64,000 bases of DNA from Hymenobacter pini. Its GTDB lineage: Bacteria > Bacteroidota > Bacteroidia > Cytophagales > Hymenobacteraceae. A program made the translations under genes and the position numbers. Shown in pieces: positions 7,222 through 16,473 of this stretch. The stretch spans positions 806,001-870,000 of the forward strand of contig NZ_JAIZZH010000001.1 in the NCBI RefSeq assembly GCF_020421205.1, in the 5' to 3' direction. The notes below the pieces were generated by a model that was not told the origin of the DNA, did not search any database, and worked only from the letters and a program-made list of their open reading frames with translations. The number at the start of each line of letters is the position of its first letter. Within the stretch, counting starts at the first letter, position 1.

Positions 7222-9561
7222 ATGAAGCAACTCTGTGCTCTGCTGCTGGCCGTGCTGCTGCTGGCCTTCCGCCCGGCCGCCGACGACCGAAAACCCACTA
7301 TTTTCCTGGTGGGGGATTCTACCATGTCGGATAAACCGCTGGATAAAGCCGAGCGGGGCTGGGGTATGTACTTCCGCCAGTATTTTGATGAGGGCGTAAC
7401 GCTGCAGAATCACGCCATGAACGGCCGCAGCACCCGCAACTTCCGCCACGAGGGCCGCTGGGCCAAGGTGCTGGAGCAGCTCCGGCCCGGCGACTGGGTA
7501 TTCATCCAGTTCGGCCATAACGACAGCAAACAGGAGGACACCGCCCGCTACGCCGCGCCCCAAACCGCCTACCGCCAGAACCTGACCCGCTACGTGCAGG
7601 AGGCCCGCGCCAAGGGGGCCAACCCGGTACTACTCACGCCCGTGGGCCGGCGCTACTTCGATGAGGCCGGCAAGCGCAAGGATGACCACGGCGAGTACCC
7701 TGGTGTGGTGAAGGAAGTAGCCAAAGCGCAGAAAGTGCCGCTGATTGATTTGCATGAGCTGAGCTGGACGATGTACACCCAGCTCAGCGACGTGGGCACC
7801 AAGCCGCTGTTCTGGAGCTACCAGAACGGGGCCAACAACACCAAACTCGATAACACCCACTTCTCCGCCTACGGCGCTGAGCGGGTGGCCCAGTTGGTAG
7901 CCCAGGATTTGAAGAAGCAGAGCCTAGGTATTGCCAGCCACCTCAAGCCCTTGGCCTTCGCCGGCAAGTATGCTTATGAGCTACCGGTTGTACTGCAGCC
8001 CACTTTCCGCAAGGATACCTTCAACATCACCAAGTATGGTGCCGTGGCCGACGGGCAAACGCTCAATACCGAAGCTTTCCGCAAAGCCATTGAAGCCTGT
8101 AGCCAGCAGGGCGGGGTGGTGCTGGTGCCGCGCGGCCTCTGGCTCACTGGGCCCATTCAGCTGAAAAGCAACGTGAACCTGCACGTGGCCAAAGGGGCGC
8201 TGGTGCAGTTTAGCAACAAGCTCTCCAATTATCAGCTTATCAAAACCAACTGGGAAGGGGAGGACGCCGTGCGTAACCAGTCGCCCATTTCCGGCTACGA
8301 CCTCGAAAACATTGCCATTACCGGCGAAGGTACTTTCGACGGGGCCGGCGACGCCTGGCGCATGGTGAAAAAGGAAAAACTCAACGCCGGCCAGTGGCAA
8401 CGCCTCATAAAATCGGGTGGGGTAGTGGATGAGAAAGGCACGACGTGGTACCCCTCGGCCGGCTCCCTGAGAGGCTCCACCCTCAACAAGCCCTGGACCA
8501 TTCCGGCCGGCCAGGAGCCCGATTTCAATAAATACGCTGAAATCAAAGATTTCCTGAGGCCCAACATGCTCAGCCTCCAGCGCTGCAAGCAGATTCTGCT
8601 GGAAGACTTCACCATCCAAAACTCCCCGGCCTGGACCATCCATCCGCTGCTCTGCGACAATATTACCCTGCGCAACGTAACGGCCCGCAACCCCTGGTAC
8701 GGCCAGAACACCGACGCCCTCGACCTGGAATCCTGCCGCACCGGCTTGGTGGAAGGCTGCACCTTTGACGTGGGCGACGACGGCATCTGCATCAAATCGG
8801 GCCGGGACGCGGAAGGGCGCAAGCGAGGCGTGCCGACTGAGAACTTCATCATTCGGGACACCAAAGTGTACCATGCCCACGGCGGCTTCGTGATTGGCTC
8901 GGAAATGTCGGGCGGGGCGCGTAACCTGTTTGTGAGCAACTGCACCTTCATGGGCACCGATGTGGGTCTGCGCTTTAAAACGGCCCGGGGCCGGGGTGGG
9001 GTTGTGGAGAACATCTTCGTGGACGGGGTGGACATGACCGACATTGCCGGTGAGGCCATCCTGTTTGATATGTACTATGCCGCCAAGGACCCCGTACAGG
9101 TAAACGGCGAAGCGTTTGGTATTCCCGAAATTAAGGCTGAGCCACTGGGCGAAGGCACCCCGCAGTTCAAGAACTTCCGTATCACCAACGTCACCTGCAA
9201 AGGTGCTAACACCGGCATTCTGGTGCGGGGCCTGCCCGAAATGGCGGTGCAAAACGTGGAAATCGAAAACACGGTGCTGGAGTGCAACAAAGGCTTGGTG
9301 TGCCAGGAAGCCGACGGCATCCGCCTCAAGAACGTGACCCTGCTCTCCCATCAGACCAGCCCCGTGCTGGAAGTGCAGAACAGCCGCAACATCAGCTTCG
9401 ATAACCTGCGTTACGCACCCGGTGCCGACCTGCTCCTGCGCGTAACCGGGGCCCGCAGCAAAGCCGTAACCCTGCGCAACACCGATACCAGAGCCGCCAA
9501 AAAAGGCGTGGAAATGGGGGAGAAGGTGGCCAAGAAAACGGTGACTGTTTCGAAGCTGTAA
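7222..9561 (+). CDS. Rhamnogalacturonan acetylesterase (CE12) fused to polygalacturonase (GH28)
   Basis: A 779-aa secreted two-domain enzyme with an N-terminal signal peptide. Residues 25-235 are an SGNH/CE12 esterase: GDSTMSD (Ser33), MNGRS, FGHND (Asn100) and DNTHFS (Asp210, His213), which removes acetyl groups from rhamnogalacturonan or pectin. Residues 265-770 are a GH28 right-handed beta-helix: NTDALDLE (Asp498), VGDDGI (Asp519, Asp520), HGGFVIGSE (His553) and RFKT, which hydrolyses galacturonan chains. The order suggests deacetylation coupled to chain cutting. It is the first gene of the pectin locus, with its own LacI-type box. All catalytic residues look intact. Confidence 0.93.
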   Translation: MKQLCALLLAVLLLAFRPAADDRKPTIFLVGDSTMSDKPLDKAERGWGMYFRQYFDEGVTLQNHAMNGRSTRNFRHEGRWAKVLEQLRPGDWVFIQFGHNDSKQEDTARYAAPQTAYRQNLTRYVQEARAKGANPVLLTPVGRRYFDEAGKRKDDHGEYPGVVKEVAKAQKVPLIDLHELSWTMYTQLSDVGTKPLFWSYQNGANNTKLDNTHFSAYGAERVAQLVAQDLKKQSLGIASHLKPLAFAGKYAYELPVVLQPTFRKDTFNITKYGAVADGQTLNTEAFRKAIEACSQQGGVVLVPRGLWLTGPIQLKSNVNLHVAKGALVQFSNKLSNYQLIKTNWEGEDAVRNQSPISGYDLENIAITGEGTFDGAGDAWRMVKKEKLNAGQWQRLIKSGGVVDEKGTTWYPSAGSLRGSTLNKPWTIPAGQEPDFNKYAEIKDFLRPNMLSLQRCKQILLEDFTIQNSPAWTIHPLLCDNITLRNVTARNPWYGQNTDALDLESCRTGLVEGCTFDVGDDGICIKSGRDAEGRKRGVPTENFIIRDTKVYHAHGGFVIGSEMSGGARNLFVSNCTFMGTDVGLRFKTARGRGGVVENIFVDGVDMTDIAGEAILFDMYYAAKDPVQVNGEAFGIPEIKAEPLGEGTPQFKNFRITNVTCKGANTGILVRGLPEMAVQNVEIENTVLECNKGLVCQEADGIRLKNVTLLSHQTSPVLEVQNSRNISFDNLRYAPGADLLLRVTGARSKAVTLRNTDTRAAKKGVEMGEKVAKKTVTVSKL

Positions 9562-9564
9562 CTG

Positions 9565-9677
9565 CACCCCACCCCCCGGCCCCCTCCCCTCCGGGAGAGG
9601 GGGTGCGTTCAACGATTTGTTCAAACTTGCAGCTGGCTCCCCCTCTCTTGGAGGGGAGGGGGCCAGGGGGTGGGGTA
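9565..9677. repeat. Large intergenic inverted repeat (C-rich arms)
   Basis: Arms 9565-9603 and 9639-9677, 39 nt each, are inverted copies with about four mismatches around a 35-nt spacer. Runs of C and G give a very stable hairpin. It lies directly after the GH28 stop and may act as terminator, RNA stabiliser or REP-like element. Confidence 0.75.
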
Positions 9678-9721
9678 CACCGCTGGAACGAAATGCCCGC
9701 CCATTCCAACGACTCCCATTC

Positions 9722-11650
9722 ATGTCCTTTCGCCCTTTCCTGCTTGCCGGTTTACTGGCTGCCTCGCTTACCATCCAGGCGCAAACCACCCCGGCGGCGC
9801 GGCCTATGTCGCAGCGCATGGCCGATGCGTTTATCAGCTGGCACCCGGATTCCATCGTCATCGGCAACCGCAAAACGGCCCGCTGGGACTACGAGCAGGG
9901 GCTGATGCTGAAGGCCCTGGAGCGGGTGTGGCAGCGCACCGGCGACGCCCGCTACTTCACCTACATCCAGAAGGACCTCGACCAGTTTGTGCGCCCCGAT
10001 GGCAGCATCCGCACCTACAAGCTGGAAGATTATAACCTCGACAACCTGACCACCGGCCACGTGCTGCTCACGCTCAGCCAGATGTCGGTACCGCAGGTGG
10101 AGAAGTACCAGAAAGCGGCCCAACTGCTGCGTAAGCAGCTGGAGGCCCAGCCGCGCACCAAAGCCGGAGGTTTCTGGCACAAGAAAATCTACACCAATCA
10201 GATGTGGCTGGATGGGCTGTATATGGCCGAGCCCTTCTACGCCGAGTACAGCCAGGTATTCAATCAGCCGGCGGGCTTCGATGACGTGGCCAAGCAATTC
10301 GCGCTGATTGAGCAGAACCTCGTGGACCCCAAAACCGGCCTGCTCTACCACGGCTACGACGAAAGCCGGGAGCAAAAATGGGCCAATAAAACCACTGGCC
10401 AGTCGCCCAATTTCTGGGACCGGGGCATGGGCTGGTATGCCATGGCGCTGGTAGATGTGCTCGACTATTTCCCCCAGAACCACCCTCAACGCCAGCAGCT
10501 CATCAAAGACGTGCAGCGCCTCGCCCCGGTGCTGGCCAAGTACCAGGATGCCAAAACCGGTACCTGGTCGTTGGTGATGGACCAGGGCACGCGCAAGGGC
10601 AACTATGCCGAGGCTTCCGGGAGCAGCATGTTTGTGTACGCCTTGCAAAAGGGCGTGCGCATGGGCTACCTCGATAAGAAGTACGCCGAGGTAGCCCGCA
10701 AAGGCTACGAGGGCTTGCTGAAGCAGTTCGTGGCCGAAGAAAGCGGGGCCTTGGCCTTCAACGGCACCGTGAGCGTGGGCGGCCTCGGCGGTAACCCTTA
10801 CCGTGACGGCAGCTACGAGTACTACCTCAGTGAGCCCCTGCGCAAAAACGATCTGAAAGGGGTGGGCCCGTTCATCTTGGCCAGCATTGAAATGGAAGTG
10901 GCCGCCGCCAGCTCCGTTGCCAAGGGCAAAACCGTGGCCTTGGACAACTACTTTAACCACGAAATCCGCCAAAGCAAGCTCAGCGGCCAGCCCGAAACCT
11001 GGCACTACACCTGGGACGACCGGACCCACGGCGGCTTCTACTTCTGGGGCCAGCAGTTCCGCGACCTGGGCGCCAAAACCGCTACCATCAGCACCGCGCC
11101 CACGGCCGCCGCACTAAAGGGGGTAGACGTGTTCATCATCGTGGACCCCGACACCAAGAAGGAAACCCCGCAGCCCAATTTCGTGCAACCCGCCGACGTG
11201 CATGCCCTTACCAAGTGGGTGAAGGAGGGCGGCACGCTGATGCTGATGGCCAACGACACCAGCAACTGCGAAATTCCGCGCTTCAATACCCTGGCTGCGG
11301 CCTTCGGGATGCAGTTCAAACCCCTCAACCTGAACATGGTGAAAGGCAGCGAGTTTGAGCAGGGCCGCGTGAACCTGTCGGCCGGTGGCCCGGTATTCAA
11401 AACCGCAAAATCGGCTTACATCAAGGAGCTGGCCCCGCTGGACGTGAAAGCGCCGGCCACGCCGCTGGTGAAGATGGGCGAGTACACCATCATTGCCACG
11501 GCCAAAGTGGGCAAAGGTACCGTGCTTGCCGTGGGTGACCCGTGGCTGTACAACGAGTACGTGGATGGCCGCAAGATTCCCGCCTCGTTCGAGAATTTCG
11601 CCGCCGGCCGCGACCTGGCAACCTGGCTGCTGCAACAGTCGGGCCGCTAG
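9722..11650 (+). CDS. GH105 unsaturated rhamnogalacturonyl hydrolase with C-terminal GATase-like domain
   Basis: A 642-aa secreted protein; the ATG at 9722 gives a clean signal peptide ending TIQAQ. Residues 25-400 form the GH105 (alpha/alpha)6 barrel, with WDYEQGLMLKALERV, MWLDGLYMAEPF (likely catalytic Asp164) and WDRGMGWYAMAL. These enzymes release 4,5-unsaturated galacturonate from lyase products. Residues about 400-642 form a second domain (NYFNHEI, VDVFIIVDPDT, GGTLMLMAND, GTVLAVGDPWLYNEY) resembling the GATase-like/DUF4350 module attached to some Bacteroidota GH105 proteins; its function is unknown to me. It follows the CE12-GH28 gene across a large inverted repeat. Confidence 0.9.
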   Translation: MSFRPFLLAGLLAASLTIQAQTTPAARPMSQRMADAFISWHPDSIVIGNRKTARWDYEQGLMLKALERVWQRTGDARYFTYIQKDLDQFVRPDGSIRTYKLEDYNLDNLTTGHVLLTLSQMSVPQVEKYQKAAQLLRKQLEAQPRTKAGGFWHKKIYTNQMWLDGLYMAEPFYAEYSQVFNQPAGFDDVAKQFALIEQNLVDPKTGLLYHGYDESREQKWANKTTGQSPNFWDRGMGWYAMALVDVLDYFPQNHPQRQQLIKDVQRLAPVLAKYQDAKTGTWSLVMDQGTRKGNYAEASGSSMFVYALQKGVRMGYLDKKYAEVARKGYEGLLKQFVAEESGALAFNGTVSVGGLGGNPYRDGSYEYYLSEPLRKNDLKGVGPFILASIEMEVAAASSVAKGKTVALDNYFNHEIRQSKLSGQPETWHYTWDDRTHGGFYFWGQQFRDLGAKTATISTAPTAAALKGVDVFIIVDPDTKKETPQPNFVQPADVHALTKWVKEGGTLMLMANDTSNCEIPRFNTLAAAFGMQFKPLNLNMVKGSEFEQGRVNLSAGGPVFKTAKSAYIKELAPLDVKAPATPLVKMGEYTIIATAKVGKGTVLAVGDPWLYNEYVDGRKIPASFENFAAGRDLATWLLQQSGR

Positions 11651-11750
11651 CCAGTAGCGCGAAGCTCTGCTTCGCGTATCGTTGAACAATTCCGGCGCAG
11701 GTAGCACGGCCGTCAGCAACGATACGCGAAGCAGAGCTTCGCGCTACTGG
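11651..11750. repeat. Perfect 34-bp inverted repeat between convergent genes
   Basis: Arms 11651-11684 and 11717-11750 are exact inverted copies, and each arm contains a smaller palindrome (GCGAAGC/GCTTCGC). The left arm begins right after the GH105 stop, and the right arm contains the stop of the LacI-family gene. It probably works as a bidirectional terminator and may be a mobile REP-like element. Confidence 0.8.
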
Positions 11751-12772
11751 TTTACCACCTCCGTGCGGGTGGAACTGCGCACGATAAGCTCCGTAGGAAT
11801 ACGCACGGTTTCGATGGGCAGGGCGCGGTGCTTGCGCTCAATCTGGTCGATGAGGCGCTCGGCAGCTACCTGGCCGATTTCCTGGGCGGGCTGTACTACG
11901 GTGCTGAGGGCCGGGTTCAGCAAATCGGCCACGTTGAGGTTGGTAAACCCGATGAGTGACACGTCCTCGGGAATGTGCAGGTTGCGCTGGCGCAGGGCCT
12001 GCAGGCAGCCTACGGCCAGCCGGTCGGAAGCCGTGAAAAACGCGTCGGGCGGCGTATCCAGGTGCATCAGTTCGTCAATCATGGGCCCTACTTCATCGGG
12101 GCCGAAGGTGCCGTAGCGCACCAGGTTTTCGTCGAACTCCACGCCGTGCTTTTCCAGGGCTGCGCGGTAACCGGCCAGGCGCTCCTGCGTGATGCTGAGC
12201 CAGGGCTGAATGGTAAGGTGGGCAATGCGGCGGCGGCCTTCCTGCAGCAGATGCTCGGTGGCGGCAAAGGCCCCGCCGAAGTTGTCGGCCACCACTTTCG
12301 TGACGTTCAAATCGGCCGAAACCCGGTCGAACAGCACCAGCGGCACGTTCTTGTCCAGCACTTCCTGCAGGTGCTCCACGTCGGAAGTTTCGCTGGAAAG
12401 TGACATCAACAGCCCATCTACTTTCCGTGACATGGCCTGCTGCACGTTGGCTACTTCCCGCTCGTAGCTTTCCTGACTCTGAAAGATGATAACGTGGTAG
12501 CCCCGGTTGTAGGCAATGGCCTCAATACCGTTGATGGCCTGGGAGAAGAAGTAGTTGGCAATCTGGGGCAGAATGACGCCGATGGCGCGGCTGGCGCTGC
12601 CTTTCAGGCTCAGAGCAATGGGGTTGGGACGGTAGTTAAGACGCTCGGCGCACTCCATCACCCGGCGCTTGGTTTCGGCGTTGATTTCGTAGCTGCCCCG
12701 CAGGGCCCTCGACACCGTGGAGGTGGAAATGCCCAGCTCCCGGGCAATGTCTTTGATAGTGTAGGTTTCCAC
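11744..12772 (-). CDS. LacI-family transcriptional regulator of the pectin locus
   Basis: A 342-aa protein using a GTG start at 12772, chosen because the HTH begins three residues later (YTIKDIARELGISTSTVSRALRG), as in all LacI proteins. The upstream in-frame extension lacks family similarity. A periplasmic-binding-protein-like sensor follows (IGVILPQIANYFFSQAINGI, LFDRV, DAFFTASDRLAVG, GFTNL). It is divergent from susC and convergent with the GH105 gene. Similar LacI-type boxes stand before CE12-GH28, susC, uxaC and kdgK, so it very likely controls pectin and uronate genes. The effector, perhaps a KDG- or uronate-type sugar acid, is inferred only. Confidence 0.92.
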   Translation of the reverse strand: METYTIKDIARELGISTSTVSRALRGSYEINAETKRRVMECAERLNYRPNPIALSLKGSASRAIGVILPQIANYFFSQAINGIEAIAYNRGYHVIIFQSQESYEREVANVQQAMSRKVDGLLMSLSSETSDVEHLQEVLDKNVPLVLFDRVSADLNVTKVVADNFGGAFAATEHLLQEGRRRIAHLTIQPWLSITQERLAGYRAALEKHGVEFDENLVRYGTFGPDEVGPMIDELMHLDTPPDAFFTASDRLAVGCLQALRQRNLHIPEDVSLIGFTNLNVADLLNPALSTVVQPAQEIGQVAAERLIDQIERKHRALPIETVRIPTELIVRSSTRTEVVNQ

Positions 12773-12958
12773 GAGAAGAAGCGTCGCTAGGTGATAGAGA
12801 GGAAAGGCAGAAGGGGAGTGGGTACTTACTAAAGTACAAGAATGCACCTGCTACCGGAAAGGTGCCTAACTGCCCGAAAAATAGGCATCCTTGGCGAATA
12901 ACCGGAATTACGCCCCCGAAAAACTGCCGGGGTGACTGATTGGTCACGTTCCCGACAT

Positions 12959-12970
12959 CGTTTGCACAAA
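12959..12970 (+). promoter_or_regulatory. LacI-type operator box upstream of susC
   Basis: CGTTTGCACAAA differs at one position from the box at 7066. It lies between the divergent regulator gene and susC, 52 bp from a shared TAACCTTAAC decamer. Confidence 0.6.
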
Positions 12971-13010
12971 TTAATCAGGTCAATTTCTTCCTTTTCGCGG
13001 AGGGTTACTT

Positions 13011-13020
13011 TAACCTTAAC
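13011..13020 (+). promoter_or_regulatory. Candidate promoter core TAACCTTAAC of the susC unit
   Basis: Identical to 7118-7127 and at the same distance (52 bp) from its LacI-type box. Confidence 0.4.
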
Positions 13021-13203
13021 CAAGCCGAATAGCAGCGGGCTGTTTTCCCAGAGCAGTCAACTTCTCCGAAAAGTATAGAACGCTCCCGCAGGAGCGGCCC
13101 CACCGACGGACGCGCCCCCTCCACGAACCACTTGCTGAACCCCGCCCGGGCAGTACTACCGGGCCCCATTCAGCTTCCCACTTCAATTCCCACACCAACC
13201 ATC

Positions 13204-16200
13204 ATGAAAAGAAAGTTACTGTTGCTGGCCCCGTTGCTGGCTGTGGCAGTTGCCCCCGCCTGGGCGCAGCAACGCCGCGTGCAGGGGGTGGTTAAGTCGG
13301 ACAAGGGCGAGGCCCTGCCCGGCGTAACCGTGGTAGTGAAAGGCACCAACACCGGGGCCACTACCGATGGCGAAGGCCGCTTCAGCCTGGCCGTGCCCGA
13401 CAACGCCACGCTGCGCTTCAGCTACATTGGCTTTCTGCCGTATGAGGTGGCCGTGGGCAGCAAAACCGACCTCACGGTGGCGTTGAAGGAAGATAGCAAA
13501 ACCCTGGACGACGTGGTAATTATCGGCTACCAGGCCGTGCAGCGCCGCGACGTAACGGGCTCCGTGTCCTCGGTGAATGCCCAGCAGATCAAGGATATTC
13601 CGGTAAACTCCGCCGCCGAGGCCCTCACCGGCCGCTTGGCCGGGGTGCAGCTCACTTCCTCCGAAGGCACGCCCGGCAACTTGGATGTGCGGGTACGGGT
13701 GCGGGGCGGTGGCTCGGTAACCCAGGACAACTCCCCGCTGTACGTAGTGGACGGTATCCAGATTGAAAACGCGCTGAGCGTTATTGCGCCCCAGGATATT
13801 GCCTCCGTGGACGTGCTCAAGGACGCCTCGGCTACGGCTATTTACGGGGCCCGGGGTGCCAACGGGGTAGTTATCATCACCACCAAAAAAGGCATCGAGG
13901 GTAAAACCGTTATCAGCTACAACGGCTTTGCCGGTTTCCGTCGCATCAGCAAGAAGCTGGGCGTGCTGGGGCCCGATGACTACCTGAACTACCAGTACGA
14001 GCGGGCTCAGCTGGCCGGGGCCACCGGACAGGGCGGTTTGACCGCCTTCGGCAAGCTGTTTGGCTCGCGTAACTACCTCAGCGACACGCTCAGCCGCGCC
14101 CGCCAGGCCCCGTTTGTGGACTGGCAGGACGAGGTGTTCGGGCGCGACGCCTTCCAGCAGACGCACAACCTCTCGGTGTCGGGTGGGGTGAAGGGCACTA
14201 CCTACTCGCTGAGCCTGACGCGCAACGACGAGGACGGTATCCAGCGCGGCTCCGATTTCACCCGGAACCTCATCAACTTCCGCTTCGACACCAAGCCCAT
14301 GGACCGCCTGCGGGTGGGCATGAACATGCGCTTCAACGACCAGACGGTGAACGGGGCGGGTACCTCCACCTCGGGCTCCAACGTAACCTCCCGCCTGCGC
14401 AATACCATCCAGTACATGCCCCTGATGGTGCCCAACGCCTCGGGCCAGGTGCTGGACCCCAACACCTTCGACGACGAGTTCTTCACCAACTCCTCGCTGG
14501 TAAACCCGGTGCTCACCATCGACAATGAGTACCGCCGCGACAAGCGCCGCACCTTTAACGTAGGCGCCAACGCGGCCCTCACGCTGGCCAAGGGCCTCAC
14601 GTTGAGCTCCACGGCTGGTTTTGATATTACCAACTCGGAGCTGGGTACCTTCAACGGGCGGTACTCGCCTACCATCCGGCAGGCCGCCGGTGGTTATCTG
14701 AGTCTGCCCTTCGCCTCCATCACCACGGCCACCCAGAGCACCCTCAATAACTCCAATACGCTGAGCTACAACTGGGAGAAGGGCAAGCACCAGGTGGGGG
14801 CGCTGATTGGGGAGGAAATCTACCAGCAGCAAACCAAGCAGCAGTACATCCAGACCAACTTTCTGCCCCTGGATATTACCGCCGAGCGGGCTCTGGCCAA
14901 CATCAACCAGGGCGTGCTGCCCACCGGCGTAACGGCCCAACCCGTGCTGCCCGGCACCAGCATCCCCACCGATTACCGTTTGCTTTCGGGCTTCGGCCGC
15001 CTCACGTATTCGTTCGACGACAAGTACCTGTTCACGGGTACCTTCCGGGGCGACGGTTCCTCCAAATTCCGGCGCGGCAACCGCTGGGGCTACTTCCCCG
15101 GGGCTTCGGTGGCCTGGCGCATTTCCAAGGAGGAATTCTTCAAGGGCGTACCGGCCGTGTCGGACCTGAAGCTGCGTTTGAGCTACGGCCAGGCCGGCAA
15201 CAACCGCATCAACGACTTCCTCTACGACCAGCTGTACTCGGCCGGCAGCGCGCCCTACTACCTCAACCACTTGCAGGTGTTGGGGGCCGCCGCTACCACC
15301 TTGCCCAACCCCGATCTGAAGTGGGAAGTGACCACCTCCCGGGACTTTGGCGTGGACCTCTCGCTGTGGGATAACCGGGTGCAGTTTACCGGTGACGTGT
15401 ACTACAACACCACCTCCGACCTGCTCATCAACCAGCCCATTCCACCGTTTTTGGGCTACACGTCCCAGCTGCGCAACATCGGCAAAACCTCCAACAAGGG
15501 CCTGGAGCTGCAGCTGACGGGTACCATCTTCAACAAGCCTAACTTCACCTGGACGGCCACGGCCAACGCCTCGCTCAACCGCGGCAAAATTGAAAGCCTA
15601 GGCTCGGGCCTGACGGAAATTCCGGGTATTGCCTCGGGCTGGGCCGGCACCGCCCTCAACCGGGACTATGTGGCCCGCGTGGGTCAGCCGGTGGGCCAGA
15701 TGTACGGCTACGTTACGGATGGCTTCCTAACGGCCAACGACTTCGAGAGCTACAACGCCACCACCCAAACCTGGACGCCCAAAGCCGGCCTGGTAAACGA
15801 CCTGGGCATCATCGGCGAAACGGCCTTCCGCCCCGGCCTCATCAAGCTGAAGGACCTGAACGGCGACGGGGTGATTAACGACCAGGACCAGACGGTTATC
15901 GGCAACGCCAACCCCAAAATTGCGGGTGGCCTGAACCAGCAGTTTACCTTCAAGAATTTCGACGCCAGCGTGTTCCTGAACTTCGTGCTGGGCAACGACA
16001 TCTACAACGCCAACAAGATTGAGTTCACCTCCAACACGGCCAACACCGTGTTCAGCAACGTGCTGGATGTGATGAGCGACCGGTACCGGCTGGTGAACTC
16101 GGAAGGAGTACTGGTGACGGATATAAATGCGCTGAACCAGCTCAACCAGAACGCGAAAATCTGGACGCCCACCCGCAACTATTTCCTGCACTCTTGGGCC

Positions 16201-16455
16201 GTGGAGGACGGTTCGTTCCTGCGCGTGAACAACGTGACCTTCGGCTACACCCTGCCCAAGGCCCTCACCACCCGCGCCCACGTGCAGCAGCTGCGCTTCT
16301 ACGTGACGCTCAATAACCTGTACACCTTCACTCGGTACTCGGGCTACGACCCGGAGGTGAACACGCGCCGCGCCACCCCGCTCACGCCGGGCGTCGATTA
16401 CGCCGCTTACCCGCGCAGCCGCGCCTTCCTGTTCGGCCTGAACCTGTCCCTCTAA
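13204..16455 (+). CDS. SusC/RagA-type TonB-linked outer membrane transporter
   Basis: A 1083-aa protein; the ATG at 13204 gives a signal peptide ending PAWAQ. A carboxypeptidase-regulatory-like domain (residues 23-100) is followed by a TonB-box/plug region (LDDVVIIGY, GRLAGVQL, PLYVVDGI, ASATAIYGARGANGVVIITTKKG-type ending) and a large beta-barrel that ends in an aromatic-rich strand. It imports oligosaccharides with its SusD partner and energy from TonB. Its place amid pectinases makes oligogalacturonides or rhamnogalacturonan oligomers the likely cargo. It is the first gene of a long same-strand series, with only 18 bp to susD. Confidence 0.95.
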   Translation: MKRKLLLLAPLLAVAVAPAWAQQRRVQGVVKSDKGEALPGVTVVVKGTNTGATTDGEGRFSLAVPDNATLRFSYIGFLPYEVAVGSKTDLTVALKEDSKTLDDVVIIGYQAVQRRDVTGSVSSVNAQQIKDIPVNSAAEALTGRLAGVQLTSSEGTPGNLDVRVRVRGGGSVTQDNSPLYVVDGIQIENALSVIAPQDIASVDVLKDASATAIYGARGANGVVIITTKKGIEGKTVISYNGFAGFRRISKKLGVLGPDDYLNYQYERAQLAGATGQGGLTAFGKLFGSRNYLSDTLSRARQAPFVDWQDEVFGRDAFQQTHNLSVSGGVKGTTYSLSLTRNDEDGIQRGSDFTRNLINFRFDTKPMDRLRVGMNMRFNDQTVNGAGTSTSGSNVTSRLRNTIQYMPLMVPNASGQVLDPNTFDDEFFTNSSLVNPVLTIDNEYRRDKRRTFNVGANAALTLAKGLTLSSTAGFDITNSELGTFNGRYSPTIRQAAGGYLSLPFASITTATQSTLNNSNTLSYNWEKGKHQVGALIGEEIYQQQTKQQYIQTNFLPLDITAERALANINQGVLPTGVTAQPVLPGTSIPTDYRLLSGFGRLTYSFDDKYLFTGTFRGDGSSKFRRGNRWGYFPGASVAWRISKEEFFKGVPAVSDLKLRLSYGQAGNNRINDFLYDQLYSAGSAPYYLNHLQVLGAAATTLPNPDLKWEVTTSRDFGVDLSLWDNRVQFTGDVYYNTTSDLLINQPIPPFLGYTSQLRNIGKTSNKGLELQLTGTIFNKPNFTWTATANASLNRGKIESLGSGLTEIPGIASGWAGTALNRDYVARVGQPVGQMYGYVTDGFLTANDFESYNATTQTWTPKAGLVNDLGIIGETAFRPGLIKLKDLNGDGVINDQDQTVIGNANPKIAGGLNQQFTFKNFDASVFLNFVLGNDIYNANKIEFTSNTANTVFSNVLDVMSDRYRLVNSEGVLVTDINALNQLNQNAKIWTPTRNYFLHSWAVEDGSFLRVNNVTFGYTLPKALTTRAHVQQLRFYVTLNNLYTFTRYSGYDPEVNTRRATPLTPGVDYAAYPRSRAFLFGLNLSL

Positions 16456-16473
16456 TTCCCACTCCCAGTTGAT

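Larger units (their letters stand above)
12773..13203 (+). other. Divergent intergenic region LacI gene / susC
   Basis: These 431 bp carry no credible gene. They hold a LacI-type box at 12959-12970 and a promoter-like decamer at 13011-13020, leaving a long (about 180 nt) 5' leader before susC in which I see no known riboswitch. Confidence 0.6.
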
